Shown here in pieces: positions 6,734 to 13,776 of a stretch of DNA of 37,620 bases; positions within the stretch are counted from its first letter, which is position 1; every line of letters begins with the position of its first letter. The stretch lies in IMG/VR virus record IMGVR_UViG_3300022707_000476, positions 1 through 37,620 of that record; one strand, written 5' to 3'. The stretch is from a virus. Made by a program: the position numbers and the translations under genes. The notes beneath the pieces were generated by a model. The model worked only from the letters and a program-made list of their open reading frames with translations, was not told the origin of the DNA and did not search any database.

Positions 6734-6784
6734 TAGACGGCAGACAACAAACAGTATGTCCGACGTGGGACGTCTGTCCGTCTA
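6734..6784 (-). promoter_or_regulatory. Structured 5' leader of the replication transcript
   Basis: In the RNA, TAGACGG and CAGAC near 6772-6784 pair with GTCTGCCGTCTA at 6734-6745, giving a 12-bp stem with one bulged A. Inside it GTCC (68-71 side) pairs with GGAC around a six-base loop at 6758-6771. The element lies between the predicted transcription start (about 6819) and the HNH ribosome site. A role in attenuation, RNA stability or autoregulation is inference. Confidence 0.5.
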
Positions 6785-6825
6785 AAGGCGATAATTGGTA
6801 TTGTGAAAGAACTATTTGCATTTCA

Positions 6826-6854
6826 AGCTTACCAAAGTTTCAATACTTTGTCAA
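6826..6854 (-). promoter_or_regulatory. Sigma70-type promoter for the replication unit
   Basis: The -35 box is TTGACA (6849-6854), the spacer is 17 bases, and the -10 box is TAAGCT (6826-6831) preceded by TGG, which makes an extended -10. The expected start is near 6819. The spacer is filled by a perfect 6-bp inverted repeat (6833-6850). Confidence 0.75.
6833..6850. promoter_or_regulatory. Candidate operator: 18-bp inverted repeat in promoter spacer
   Basis: CAAAGT and ACTTTG flank a six-base centre, a perfect dyad lying exactly between the -35 and -10 boxes. A protein bound here would block RNA polymerase. No obvious repressor gene is present; the small ribbon-helix-helix-like protein at 12149-12337 is one possible binder. 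The pairing is visible; the regulatory role is inferred. Confidence 0.45.
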
Positions 6855-6869
6855 GTTTTTTAAGCGGGC

Positions 6870-6926
6870 GGGGGACTTTAACCCCCTCGATTAGTATCAG
6901 AATGGGAATGTCGCCTACGGTGGCGA
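6870..6926 (-). promoter_or_regulatory. Two intergenic hairpins after the 71-aa gene
   Basis: Two stems lie between the end of the first early unit and the next promoter. The 6911-6926 stem is TCGCC/GGCGA around six bases; the 6870-6886 stem is GGGGG/CCCCC around seven bases. CGCC of the first can also pair with GGCG just upstream, so the folds compete. Neither is followed by a T-run, so they are not standard intrinsic terminators. They may end transcription with Rho or protect the 3' end. Confidence 0.4.
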
Positions 6927-6939
6927 ACCCGCCTTTTGG

Positions 6940-7155
6940 TTAAACGTCCATATCGGTCTGGTTTGGGTCCACATCCGCATTGGACTGTCTTTCGTTCAGG
7001 ATGTCCTCCGAATACCCAAATAGTTCGTCGGCCTTGACCATGATCTTTTTCATCTCAATTTCGTTTGCTATCGGGCCGGTGACCTTGAGAGAGATTTTCG
7101 TGTGGTGGAAAGTCTGCGACTTGTCCTCCGTGTGGGTGTGTTTTACAACTCCCAT
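6940..7155 (-). CDS. Small hypothetical protein (71 aa)
   Basis: No family recognised. The N-terminus is His-rich (MGVVKHTHTEDKSQTFHHTKIS). The middle has alternating beta-like hydrophobics (ISLKVTGPIANEIEM) followed by a helix (MKKIMVKADELFGYSEDIL). The tail is acidic and Asn/Asp-rich. AGGA lies eight bases before the ATG. It is the last gene of the first early unit. Confidence 0.65.
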   Translation of the reverse strand: MGVVKHTHTEDKSQTFHHTKISLKVTGPIANEIEMKKIMVKADELFGYSEDILNERQSNADVDPNQTDMDV

Positions 7156-7184
7156 TTGTTAGTTCCTTTCTTCGGTTAAATTAC

Positions 7185-7229
7185 CCCCTGACCGGACTGA
7201 TAAACGCACAGCAAGTGCCCAGCCAGGGG
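7185..7229 (-). promoter_or_regulatory. Branched hairpin in the 7156-7234 spacer
   Basis: An outer stem CCCCTG/CAGGGG (7224-7229 with 7185-7190) encloses a smaller GCAC/GTGC hairpin (7206-7218). It lies just before the ribosome site of the 71-aa gene and just after the stop of the 90-aa gene. Possible roles are RNA processing, attenuation or a protein-binding leader. Only the pairing itself is seen. Confidence 0.35.
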
Positions 7230-7234
7230 ACGGG

Positions 7235-7507
7235 TTATTTGTTTACTATCCGATGAAGTGCTAGTGGGTGCATCGGTGGCGTTCTTCTGACAGTATCTTT
7301 CGCCACCCATCCAGAACTTATAACCGTGAAGCCGCTCCCATCTTTATAAAACGCATATAGGGTATCGGAATCACGATAGAAAACGCCCTGATAAATATTT
7401 TCAGGCGTTGGGTCGTTCGGTACTAGCTCCGATAGCGGCCCTATAAGTGACCAAAACAACACAAATACTAATAGCACAAATACGAAAACACCCAATTTAA
7501 TAAACAT
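7235..7507 (-). CDS. Membrane-anchored or secreted small protein (90 aa)
   Basis: Residues about 5-25 are a hydrophobic helix (VFVFVLLVFVLFWSLIG) after a short basic start, so this is an N-terminal anchor or uncleaved signal. The rest is a small soluble domain (NIYQGVFYRDSDTLYAFYKD, then FTVISSGWVAKDTVRR) predicted to be beta-rich and to lie outside the inner membrane. AGGAGA lies six bases before the ATG. No family recognised; early membrane proteins of this kind may act in superinfection exclusion, but that is a guess. Confidence 0.65.
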   Translation of the reverse strand: MFIKLGVFVFVLLVFVLFWSLIGPLSELVPNDPTPENIYQGVFYRDSDTLYAFYKDGSGFTVISSGWVAKDTVRRTPPMHPLALHRIVNK

Positions 7508-7567
7508 CTTCTATCTCCTTTTTCACCTTCCCGAACCGGCATCCCTCACCGGTCCAGGTCGGTATGG

Positions 7568-7801
7568 TTAATTGTTGGCGAGGCCGGGGCCATTCTCCCC
7601 GACACGGCAGCGGTCAACAATCCCGCTCTGCCTCAGAGTCTCATTACCGCTTGGGTCATAGCCTTCGCTCAACCAAGACGTTCCACATTTAGCGTCTCTC
7701 TTGCGCCACTCGCCATTATCATTATTCGGTCTCAATCTCACCCTCAGACCGCATTGAGAGCGGCCCATCGCTGACAGTGGTAAATAGATACTGGAAGCCA
7801 T
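7568..7801 (-). CDS. Doubtful small ORF overlapping the ATPase gene end (77 aa)
   Basis: This frame is open across the otherwise geneless 7568-7721 stretch and overlaps the ATPase 3' end by 80 bases. It lacks a good ribosome site: only AAAGGG immediately before the start. The product is Gly, Arg and Asn rich (LRPNNDNGEWRKRDAKCGTS) with no known domain. It may be a real small gene with a later start, or a remnant. The spacer below it (7508-7567) holds an ACCGG/CCGGT hairpin and the ribosome site of the 90-aa gene. Confidence 0.3.
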   Translation of the reverse strand: MASSIYLPLSAMGRSQCGLRVRLRPNNDNGEWRKRDAKCGTSWLSEGYDPSGNETLRQSGIVDRCRVGENGPGLANN

Positions 7802-9092
7802 CACCCTTTGCCATATCGGCGAATATCCTCTGATTACTTGGACTCAGGGATTCCCAGCGATCAGCCAGAACGACTTTGAATTCTTTGGCCAGAGATCGAG
7901 CGACATCAATACCGAAACGAAGTTGCTCTGATGTCGATAGGTTGTCGATCATCTTGCCGTCAAGTGTGATGTTGTCACCGTCGATAGCCAGTCCCTTGAT
8001 TGGCATATCAACCTTTGACATCAATTCGACCTGAACCCGGTCAACCAAGTCCTTGTAAAGATCGTCCAAGGCTTCGTGACGCTTGGAATCGGCCACCAAT
8101 GATTCTTCCCTGGCCTTGATCTGATCGATCTTCATAACCAACTGTCGGGAAGCGTTGTATTCATCAATCTCCGCCCTGAGTGCGGTAGTATCAGGCTCGG
8201 CATATCCAGCCATCTTTGCTTTTAGAGCCTCGCCCTCAACTTTCACTTCCGCCCGCGCCTTCACGCAGGTTTCTAAATGAGACTCATATTCGCTGATTGT
8301 GTCTTTCAGTTGTTGGATTTTGTTCTCGGTGTCAGCAGTTTGTTTAATAATCAATTCTGAATCATCGCGCAACTTATCCAGAGTATTAACGCCCTGAATG
8401 TGAAGGGCTATCTTATTTTTGGCGTCATCGAGCTTGTCCATCTTCATCGATATATCGAAATCCTTAAACTTCTCAACGTCGAACGTTTCAGGGATCTCGA
8501 GCTTATCCTGTTCGATCGATTTAATCAACCTAGTCAGACCGACATTCTCTTCGGCTCGAAGATCGTACACCTTGGATTTAACCATATCGAGCAAAACCAA
8601 ACCATGAACTTCGTAGTCAAAAGCCGATAGATCGATGAGATCAGCATCGGCCCCGGTAGCCTCTTCCAACTCCGGTTGAGTAATCTTGAAGTCGATAGCA
8701 GAAAGTAACATCTTGCGCCTGGCTCTCTTGTCGGCATCAAAAAACTCGGTAGGGTCAAGCGTACAGGGTCCGAGAATATCCTTAATGAATGCAACCGGAG
8801 TGGTCTTCGCTTGACCGTCAACAACCAGTTTGCGGGTGTCACCTTTTGCCGTGATGGTGCGGCCAATCGATATATTATCGTCAATCTCAATGGTTATTTC
8901 AGCCTGGTCCTCACCGACCATTATCTTGCCGGGTCCAAGCCGACCGGTCCCGAGAACGATCTGGATAGCCTCGAGGATGGCACTCTTGCCAACACCATTG
9001 TTACCCTCTATTTGATTGAACTTCTTTAGGTCCGTGGAAACGAAGTCTTTAATCGCCAAGAGGTTTCTGATCTGTATTTTTGTGAGTATCAT
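7722..9092 (-). CDS. SbcC/RecF-like ATP-binding protein (456 aa)
   Basis: An SMC-superfamily ATPase of the phage recombination type. Walker A GNNGVGKS is at residues 30-37 after the typical start IRNLLAIKDF. A central alpha-helical, coiled-coil region spans about 190-340. The ABC signature LSTSEQLRFG is near 388-397, followed by a degenerate Walker B, KVVLADRWESLS, lacking the classic DE pair. It is far shorter than SbcC, as usual for phage homologues. It lies two bases after the RecT stop and downstream of a Cas4-like nuclease, so it probably helps load or power recombination at DNA ends. Confidence 0.85.
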   Translation of the reverse strand: MILTKIQIRNLLAIKDFVSTDLKKFNQIEGNNGVGKSAILEAIQIVLGTGRLGPGKIMVGEDQAEITIEIDDNISIGRTITAKGDTRKLVVDGQAKTTPVAFIKDILGPCTLDPTEFFDADKRARRKMLLSAIDFKITQPELEEATGADADLIDLSAFDYEVHGLVLLDMVKSKVYDLRAEENVGLTRLIKSIEQDKLEIPETFDVEKFKDFDISMKMDKLDDAKNKIALHIQGVNTLDKLRDDSELIIKQTADTENKIQQLKDTISEYESHLETCVKARAEVKVEGEALKAKMAGYAEPDTTALRAEIDEYNASRQLVMKIDQIKAREESLVADSKRHEALDDLYKDLVDRVQVELMSKVDMPIKGLAIDGDNITLDGKMIDNLSTSEQLRFGIDVARSLAKEFKVVLADRWESLSPSNQRIFADMAKGDGFQYLFTTVSDGPLSMRSEGEIETE

Positions 9093-9094
9093 AA

Positions 9095-10105
9095 TTAAAA
9101 GTCTTTCCCGCTGGTTTCAGGTTGTGGCAATTCGCTCAAATGGCATTCGTAAGCGATCAGCTCGGTTAAGTCACAAGTCCCGAGGTCGGCTTTTTCAAGG
9201 TGCTTCATACGGTAGTCGACAATCTTGTGACCCTTGAGTCCATTAGCCTCTTCGAGCCGATAAATTGAGGTGATAATCTCATCCCTCGAAGGCGGTTCGG
9301 GGCTGGGTTCAGGTTCAGGAGCAACGGCTTGGAGTGGGCAATTCCCCTTTTTGCACTCTTCATCGTGAACATGAGGCGTTTCAGGGGTCTCAGTCGGCTT
9401 AATTTCGCCCGTCTTAGTGTCCACCTCTTCGCTGACAGGCTTATCGTAGGGAATGACCGTCGAAGGATCACCGACCGCCATCTGAGAGGCTGAGAGCGTC
9501 CCTATGGAAGCTGGCTTGTCTTTCGGTCCCATTACCTCAATCTCTGCATAATCGTACATTCCGAGAATGGCGGCAGGAGAATACCTTCTGGCCCCTCTGG
9601 TCAAGGCTCTGGCATAGAGCATATCCTTCGGGGACTTCTTGTAATTATCCTTACCAGCAAACCCAGCTTGCTTGGCATCATCCATCGTGAATTCGGAGAT
9701 ATAATCTACCTTGCCCTTTCTACCAGAGAATTTCAGGTGACAGACATTTTCGTCTGAGTCCACAACGTCGATAATCACCCCCGACCGTTCGAGCTTGGCC
9801 TGTATGAATTGAGCGGAAAAACCAAAGTTGCCCTGTATTACATGAATCACGCTCAGGGCGGTCATTGGCTGGATTCCGTGTTCGTGCCCGTACAGGACAG
9901 TAGCGAAGATTCCAGCTGCTCCACCGGAACCCTTGAACATGGGTGAATTCGCCAGCATAGACGACACCTGCATCAGCGTATTATAGCCAGCTATATCAAC
10001 CGCTTGGATCAGATTAGCGGACCGCTCCTCTTTGATTACCAATTCGGTCGCTATTTCCTCCACGTCAACCACACCTGGTTTCGCGTTCTGTTTCTTGTCT
10101 GCCAT
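9095..10105 (-). CDS. recT: RecT-family single-strand annealing protein (336 aa)
   Basis: The block KKSPKDMLYARALTRGARRY followed by PAAILGMYD (about 155-184) is the signature of the RecT/Bet annealing family, which pairs complementary single strands in phage recombination and repair. GIQPMTALSVIHVIQGNFGFSAQ (about 75-97) is the other conserved part. The C-terminal third is Pro/Glu-rich with a short His/Cys cluster (HVHDEECKKGNC), probably a flexible linker and a partner-binding end. AGGAG lies seven bases before the ATG. Flanking nuclease and ATPase genes complete a recombination module. Confidence 0.88.
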   Translation of the reverse strand: MADKKQNAKPGVVDVEEIATELVIKEERSANLIQAVDIAGYNTLMQVSSMLANSPMFKGSGGAAGIFATVLYGHEHGIQPMTALSVIHVIQGNFGFSAQFIQAKLERSGVIIDVVDSDENVCHLKFSGRKGKVDYISEFTMDDAKQAGFAGKDNYKKSPKDMLYARALTRGARRYSPAAILGMYDYAEIEVMGPKDKPASIGTLSASQMAVGDPSTVIPYDKPVSEEVDTKTGEIKPTETPETPHVHDEECKKGNCPLQAVAPEPEPSPEPPSRDEIITSIYRLEEANGLKGHKIVDYRMKHLEKADLGTCDLTELIAYECHLSELPQPETSGKDF

Positions 10106-10115
10106 TGGATTACTC

Positions 10116-10310
10116 CTATTCGATTAAGTCTTTCAGTTTTACTGTCAAAGTGGTCTGCTGTTTTGGCATCCGGCCGCTTCTAACATGAGGCACCCGACGC
10201 TTTCGAAACTTGAACTGAATTGGCCGGATATAATCAGGCACCGGCTCACCAAGCTTGTCATAAAACGCCCGGATATTGACATAGGCCAATTTACTTACTC
10301 TGGCGATCAC
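10116..10310 (-). CDS. Small basic hypothetical protein (64 aa)
   Basis: No family recognised. The protein is strongly basic (FKFRKRRVPHVRSGRMPKQ) and could bind nucleic acid. It starts at GTG, with GGAGG eight bases upstream, and overlaps the previous gene by 20 bases. It sits between the membrane protein and RecT inside the recombination module. Confidence 0.65.
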   Translation of the reverse strand: MIARVSKLAYVNIRAFYDKLGEPVPDYIRPIQFKFRKRRVPHVRSGRMPKQQTTLTVKLKDLIE

Positions 10311-10632
10311 CAGTCATTCCTCCAACTTCGCTATCACCATACAATTCTTCTATTATGTCGTCGATCACTTTACTTACGCTCTCAATAGTCAGCGTATTCC
10401 CCTCAACTTTCAAAACCGTATAGACTTCATCTTCAACATTAAATTGATCGCCAACCTCGATAGATATACTGTCATCAACAACGATTGTCGTCTCACCTTG
10501 CTTTGGCTTTGCGCTTATCAGGCCGATAAAACCGAGAAGTAAGTAAAGCGCATACAAGAGAGCGCCTACCATACTGACAAGACCTATCCATAAAATCACC
10601 TGGCCTATAATCCCAAACAGAGTATCCATCAT
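10291..10632 (-). CDS. Membrane protein with small soluble domain (113 aa)
   Basis: Residues about 5-40 are hydrophobic (FGIIGQVILWIGLVSMVGAL, then LLYALYLLLGFIGLIS), giving one or two transmembrane helices. The C-terminal part (ETTIVVDDSISIEVGDQFNV to about 95) reads as a compact beta domain. The start overlaps the nuclease stop by ATGA with GAGG just upstream. No family recognised. Confidence 0.65.
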   Translation of the reverse strand: MMDTLFGIIGQVILWIGLVSMVGALLYALYLLLGFIGLISAKPKQGETTIVVDDSISIEVGDQFNVEDEVYTVLKVEGNTLTIESVSKVIDDIIEELYGDSEVGGMTGDRQSK

Positions 10633-11459
10633 TCGTCCTCTTCCTGTGGCATGTAGAACTCACAATCCTTGGTAAATGGGCAGAACTTTTTGGTGCAAAT
10701 CCAGTCACCCGGCCGAGCTGGTGTCAGGACATTGATATCCGTCTTAGCCGCTTCAATCAGCTTTATTGCCTGAATTACTCTGGCAAAAAGAGGCTTGATC
10801 CAATGGTCACTTGGTATCGCTGTGACCGGTCGGGCCTTTGGGGTCTTTAGTTTTTGCAGAACATCGAGCGTCACCGTGGCCGGATAGTGGCCATTCTCAA
10901 CCTTATAAGCCGTGCAATACATCGCCGTTTGAGTTGTCCTAGCTGATTTGATAGCCCCTCGAGAGGACTTCGTATCGTGAATAGCGTCTTCCTCGATCAC
11001 GTCGATCGTTCCGGCAAGGTCTATCGGCTGATCGGTGAGCTCAATCACAAACTGCTTTTCTACTTCGATCGGTCTTAGGTTTGGAGCTATTTCGTTGTAA
11101 TGTAGCATAGACAGCGCAATCGTCTGGTCAAGTGCCGTCTGATAAGTAGTTGTCTCGATCGCCGCCTCTTCTGGAAGCAAGTCGACACCCTTGCTCCATC
11201 GAGCCGCAAAATCCCGTTCGACCACTTCCCGGACGCTGGTAGCCGTTGCCGCTCGCCAGTCGTTTTCCATCATGTGCCGAAGATTAAACTCTACGGCCTT
11301 ATGGAGCGTGATTCCGGTAATCTGGGCAACCGTGTGATCGGTTCTCTCTTCTTTAGGCCAGATGCCAAATCGGTGGCCATATTTGCGCTTGAACTGTTCT
11401 CCGCAACCCGCGAGAGTGTTCAGCATGCTTACATGAAGCTGGGGTTTAGAGCTTACCAT
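10629..11459 (-). CDS. Cas4/RecB-like PD-(D/E)XK nuclease with predicted Fe-S cluster (276 aa)
   Basis: Nuclease motifs are clear: His53, GTIDVI with Asp153, HDTKSS with Asp162 and Lys164, and QTAMY (177-181) as the QxxxY motif. Cysteines at 19 (AGCGEQF) and three near the C-terminus (CTKKFCPFTKDC) match the four-Cys iron-sulfur arrangement of Cas4, AddB and related exonucleases. In phages such enzymes usually resect DNA ends to make the single strands used by RecT, which is encoded three genes downstream. It is not part of a CRISPR system here: no array or other cas gene is present. Confidence 0.87.
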   Translation of the reverse strand: MVSSKPQLHVSMLNTLAGCGEQFKRKYGHRFGIWPKEERTDHTVAQITGITLHKAVEFNLRHMMENDWRAATATSVREVVERDFAARWSKGVDLLPEEAAIETTTYQTALDQTIALSMLHYNEIAPNLRPIEVEKQFVIELTDQPIDLAGTIDVIEEDAIHDTKSSRGAIKSARTTQTAMYCTAYKVENGHYPATVTLDVLQKLKTPKARPVTAIPSDHWIKPLFARVIQAIKLIEAAKTDINVLTPARPGDWICTKKFCPFTKDCEFYMPQEEDE

Positions 11460-11731
11460 AACCTAAGTCCTTTCACGAACTCCCATTGAGATTGAATCGA
11501 TTCAAAGAAGGTTTGACAGGGATCTTGATAGCTTTTACCACAATACCAACTTTCCATAATCCATCCTAAAAATGAGCACGCAAGGTAGAGGATAATAGCC
11601 AAGACGACAAAAAAGAGAACTACCTTAACTATATCGATCCAATAGTCTAAGCTGTATCTCCATCGTGGTTTTGTTTGAATTGTTGGATCATACGGCGGAG
11701 GTAAGTATTCAGGCATTTGATTAGTTGTCAT
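11453..11731 (-). CDS. Single-pass membrane protein (92 aa)
   Basis: A proline-rich N-terminus (MPEYLPPPYDPTIQTKPRW) precedes one transmembrane helix at about 36-57 (VVLFFVVLAIILYLACSFLG). A Cys- and Trp-containing tail follows (WYCGKSYQDPCQTFF), whose two cysteines could form a periplasmic disulphide. It overlaps the gene above by 11 bases. No family recognised. Confidence 0.65.
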   Translation of the reverse strand: MTTNQMPEYLPPPYDPTIQTKPRWRYSLDYWIDIVKVVLFFVVLAIILYLACSFLGWIMESWYCGKSYQDPCQTFFESIQSQWEFVKGLRLW

Positions 11732-11933
11732 TGGGTTTCCTCACAATCGGCTCAATGATGTCCTCGCGATGATTAAAGTTATGCTTAAACTTACAGATAG
11801 AACAGACACCGCCATAGTAGATCACAAACTCACCATCGTTCCAGTAAATCTCATAATCTTCCCGAAACTGCTCGTTGCCTTCGTCGGTATCGGTCTGACA
11901 TTTTGGGCAAGTTCTCCAATTAGTTGCGCTCAC
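11721..11933 (-). CDS. Small zinc-ribbon protein (70 aa)
   Basis: CPKC (9-12) and CSIC (44-47) frame a beta-rich middle (YEIYWNDGEFVIYYGGV), the layout of a classic zinc ribbon. Several phage proteins of this size bind RNA polymerase or DNA, but no specific family is recognised. It overlaps the preceding gene by ATGA. Confidence 0.7.
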   Translation of the reverse strand: MSATNWRTCPKCQTDTDEGNEQFREDYEIYWNDGEFVIYYGGVCSICKFKHNFNHREDIIEPIVRKPNDN

Positions 11934-12127
11934 GGCTGAATCTTTTCTTTGGCCAAGGCGATCATCCGCTTGTAATGATTCATCATGGCGAATAAGTCGC
12001 CAACGTCCGTAAACATGAATTTGATTGCGTCGAGAGATAATTGCTCAACCGGTATATCATGTTTTTCCGAAACCTTACAAAGAGCCTCGTTCAGCTTCGG
12101 GTCATCGATTTTGATTCTGAGATCCAT
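11930..12127 (-). CDS. Small helical hypothetical protein (65 aa)
   Basis: The protein reads as mostly helical (DPKLNEALCKVSEKHDIPVE, then FAMMNHYKRMIALAKEKI) with no known motif. GAGG lies five bases before the ATG. It is the second gene of the first early unit. Function unknown. Confidence 0.65.
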   Translation of the reverse strand: MDLRIKIDDPKLNEALCKVSEKHDIPVEQLSLDAIKFMFTDVGDLFAMMNHYKRMIALAKEKIQP

Positions 12128-12148
12128 ACCAACCTCGTTTGTTAAAAG

Positions 12149-12337
12149 TTAATCTTCTATCTTCGCCAATCCGGTATCAATGCCCTGATCCTTCATGTAA
12201 CGTCTGACAATCCTATCGACGATCTGAGACCGAGAACGCTCTTGCAGGGTAGAACAATCCAAGATGAATTGCGTTATCCCAACTGATCCGGGCGTGTACG
12301 TGAACCCCTTTATTTCGACTGTCTTTTCGTCTTGCAT
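12149..12337 (-). CDS. Small ribbon-helix-helix-like protein (62 aa)
   Basis: A short beta-like start (KTVEIKGFTYTP) is followed by two helices, the second being ERSRSQIVDRIVRRYMKDQG. This resembles helix B of ribbon-helix-helix DNA-binding proteins (RSRSELIREAIRRYL type). AGGAG lies five bases before the ATG. As the first gene behind the strong early promoter it could be a small transcription regulator. The fold call is tentative because the first strand is not the canonical one. Confidence 0.6.
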   Translation of the reverse strand: MQDEKTVEIKGFTYTPGSVGITQFILDCSTLQERSRSQIVDRIVRRYMKDQGIDTGLAKIED

Positions 12338-12379
12338 ATTTTCTCCTGATTCAAGGTTGCCATTAAACTAACATGCCCC

Positions 12380-12408
12380 ACTATAAAAATATATTAAATA
12401 AATGTCAA
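12380..12408 (-). promoter_or_regulatory. Near-consensus sigma70 early promoter
   Basis: A perfect -35 TTGACA (12403-12408), a 17-base AT-rich spacer and a -10 TATAGT (12380-12385). The start is expected near 12373, about 35 bases before the first early gene. This is the best promoter in the window and fits immediate-early expression by host polymerase. Confidence 0.85.
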
Positions 12409-12481
12409 GGCTTTTCTTTTGTCTGGCCATGATTATTTTTATCATACACGGGTGGCCTGTGGAATTCAGAAGGCTAAACAG

Positions 12482-12516
12482 AAAAAGACCCACGCCGCGG
12501 TATGACGACGTGAGCC
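12482..12516 (-). terminator. Intrinsic terminator of the late unit
   Basis: In the RNA an 11-bp stem, with a few G-U pairs, forms between 12506-12516 and 12487-12497 around an eight-base loop, followed at once by five T (12486-12482). It lies about 35 bases past the last late gene and just before the early promoter, so it separates late from early transcription. The 12338-12549 region holds only this terminator, the early promoter and leader. Confidence 0.85.
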
Positions 12517-12549
12517 TTTATGGGAGGGTGTTAACGAACCCCGGGGTTT

Positions 12550-13041
12550 TTATATTGGCACGTAGATTCCAAATGCAGTTACCCAACCACCTTCGAAGTC
12601 ACTCTCTTTATCAAGGGAGAATCTTTTCTTGTGATAGAACCAGCCACCGTAACCCTGACCAAACTGGAAAGCTCCCGCAAAACCCGTAGCCCCAACGATA
12701 TACGCGATAGGCGGTTTACCGTCGCCGGTCTCATTTTGCCATTGTAAGTTGGGTCCAAGTATCGGTCCAATAGATAGGAATGATCCGGGTATGTCGAGCA
12801 GGTAGACGGTCTCGGTATTGATAGTTTTGTCCTCGCCGAAATCCCCACTCACGAATTCCCACAAGTTACCCGTCAACCGGACCCCACCTCCAAACGTGCC
12901 GACGACTTCCTTGTCGTACCGGAGACCGAACATCCAGACCGATTGATTTTCAGCCATAGTCTGGCCAAATCCGGCCGGTGTCAATGCGGTAAACATAAAG
13001 ACCGCAACGAGTGCCGTTAAGATTAACTGTTTTAATTTCAA
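12550..13041 (-). CDS. Exported protein beside lysis genes, outer-membrane-like (163 aa)
   Basis: A clear Sec signal peptide (KLKQLILTALVAVFMFTALT, cleavage near residue 26) precedes a Gly- and aromatic-rich beta sequence (VWMFGLRYDKEVVGTFGGGV, then FGQGYGGWFYHKKRF). The composition suggests a small outer-membrane barrel or periplasmic beta protein. It ends in an aromatic-containing stretch, FGIYVPI. The start is TTG with AGGAGG six bases upstream, overlapping the holin-like gene. As the last late gene it may help lysis or alter the cell surface; both are inference. Confidence 0.7.
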   Translation of the reverse strand: MKLKQLILTALVAVFMFTALTPAGFGQTMAENQSVWMFGLRYDKEVVGTFGGGVRLTGNLWEFVSGDFGEDKTINTETVYLLDIPGSFLSIGPILGPNLQWQNETGDGKPPIAYIVGATGFAGAFQFGQGYGGWFYHKKRFSLDKESDFEGGWVTAFGIYVPI

Positions 13042-13331
13042 GACTTACCTCCTTTTAAGGGATTTTTCTTTTTGGTTTTGAGCATCGAATGGGCCAGTGA
13101 GGATGTCACCGATCCAGTAGAAATGTAGGGCCATAACTCTTCAAAGGGAACGTCCATACCTGACATTTCCTTTGCAAGATAGATAGTACCGGTATTGAGC
13201 AAGATCGATATCATCTGACTGCTGATTGGCCAATCACCTGGAATTTTAGATTTCAGGAATTGAGTAACCGGCACTACGAAAAGAACACTCAACGTAGGCC
13301 AGATCGAATTGAAGAAAAATTCAGGTTGCAT
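13038..13331 (-). CDS. Putative holin (97 aa)
   Basis: Two or three hydrophobic helices (IWPTLSVLFVVPVTQFLK at about 9-26; ISSQMISILLNTGTIYLAKE at about 36-55; a weaker one near 68-84) end in a very basic tail (KTKKKNPLKGGK). Size, topology and position directly after the endolysin gene fit a holin, which forms the inner-membrane hole that triggers lysis. AGGAG lies six bases before the ATG, and it overlaps the endolysin gene by 11 bases. No exact holin family recognised. Confidence 0.65.
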   Translation of the reverse strand: MQPEFFFNSIWPTLSVLFVVPVTQFLKSKIPGDWPISSQMISILLNTGTIYLAKEMSGMDVPFEELWPYISTGSVTSSLAHSMLKTKKKNPLKGGKS

Positions 13332-13758
13332 TTTGTTCTCCTGATTCAGCTTTTCGGGCCGTTGCGTACTGTGAATAATCGCCGGTTTGGTGCGCCCTCA
13401 AAACACCAAAGTGGATATGTTGCTTATGATATATTACATAAAGGAAGTGCTTCGACCAGTGCGAGTTCAGGTAGTTCACAGTCCAGTCAATAATTTCCTC
13501 AGCCATATCTCTCGTTCGAATGTCAAGACAATACCCTGTCAAGTGCCCAGAGAATTCCCAGCCGCCAACCTTTTTGTTATATTCATCTGACCGGTTGACG
13601 CAGGTAATCGTCGGGATATAATTAAACCGACGTTTGAGATCTAAAGACAGTCCAAGCATAACCGCAACCATGAGAGGCGAGAGCCAGTTCAACAATTCAA
13701 CTTCCAACTCCTGAGCGTGATCCGATCCATCATCCTCGTCGAACTTTATTTCCAACAT
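13321..13758 (-). CDS. Endolysin, M15-type peptidase (145 aa)
   Basis: SGHLTGYCLDI (70-80) gives the zinc ligands His72 and Asp79, and HKQHIHFGV (111-119) gives the HxH motif with His114 and His116. This is the pattern of M15 (VanY/L-alanyl-D-glutamate) peptidases used by many phages to cut peptidoglycan peptides. There is no signal peptide, so release probably depends on the adjacent holin. The length fits a single catalytic domain without a wall-binding domain, as is usual for Gram-negative hosts. AAAGGA precedes the ATG by eight bases. Confidence 0.85.
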   Translation of the reverse strand: MLEIKFDEDDGSDHAQELEVELLNWLSPLMVAVMLGLSLDLKRRFNYIPTITCVNRSDEYNKKVGGWEFSGHLTGYCLDIRTRDMAEEIIDWTVNYLNSHWSKHFLYVIYHKQHIHFGVLRAHQTGDYSQYATARKAESGEQNAT

Positions 13759-13776
13759 AGATCAATTCCTTTCATG

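Noticed and set aside
10629-11459. Cas4-like gene as part of a CRISPR-Cas system
   Set aside because: No repeat-spacer array or other cas gene is present; the neighbours are RecT and an SbcC-like ATPase, so a recombination role fits better.
12537-12548. AACCCCGGGGTT palindrome followed by T-run on the plus strand as a terminator
   Set aside because: The palindrome has no loop, so it cannot form a stable hairpin of useful length, and no plus-strand gene needs it.
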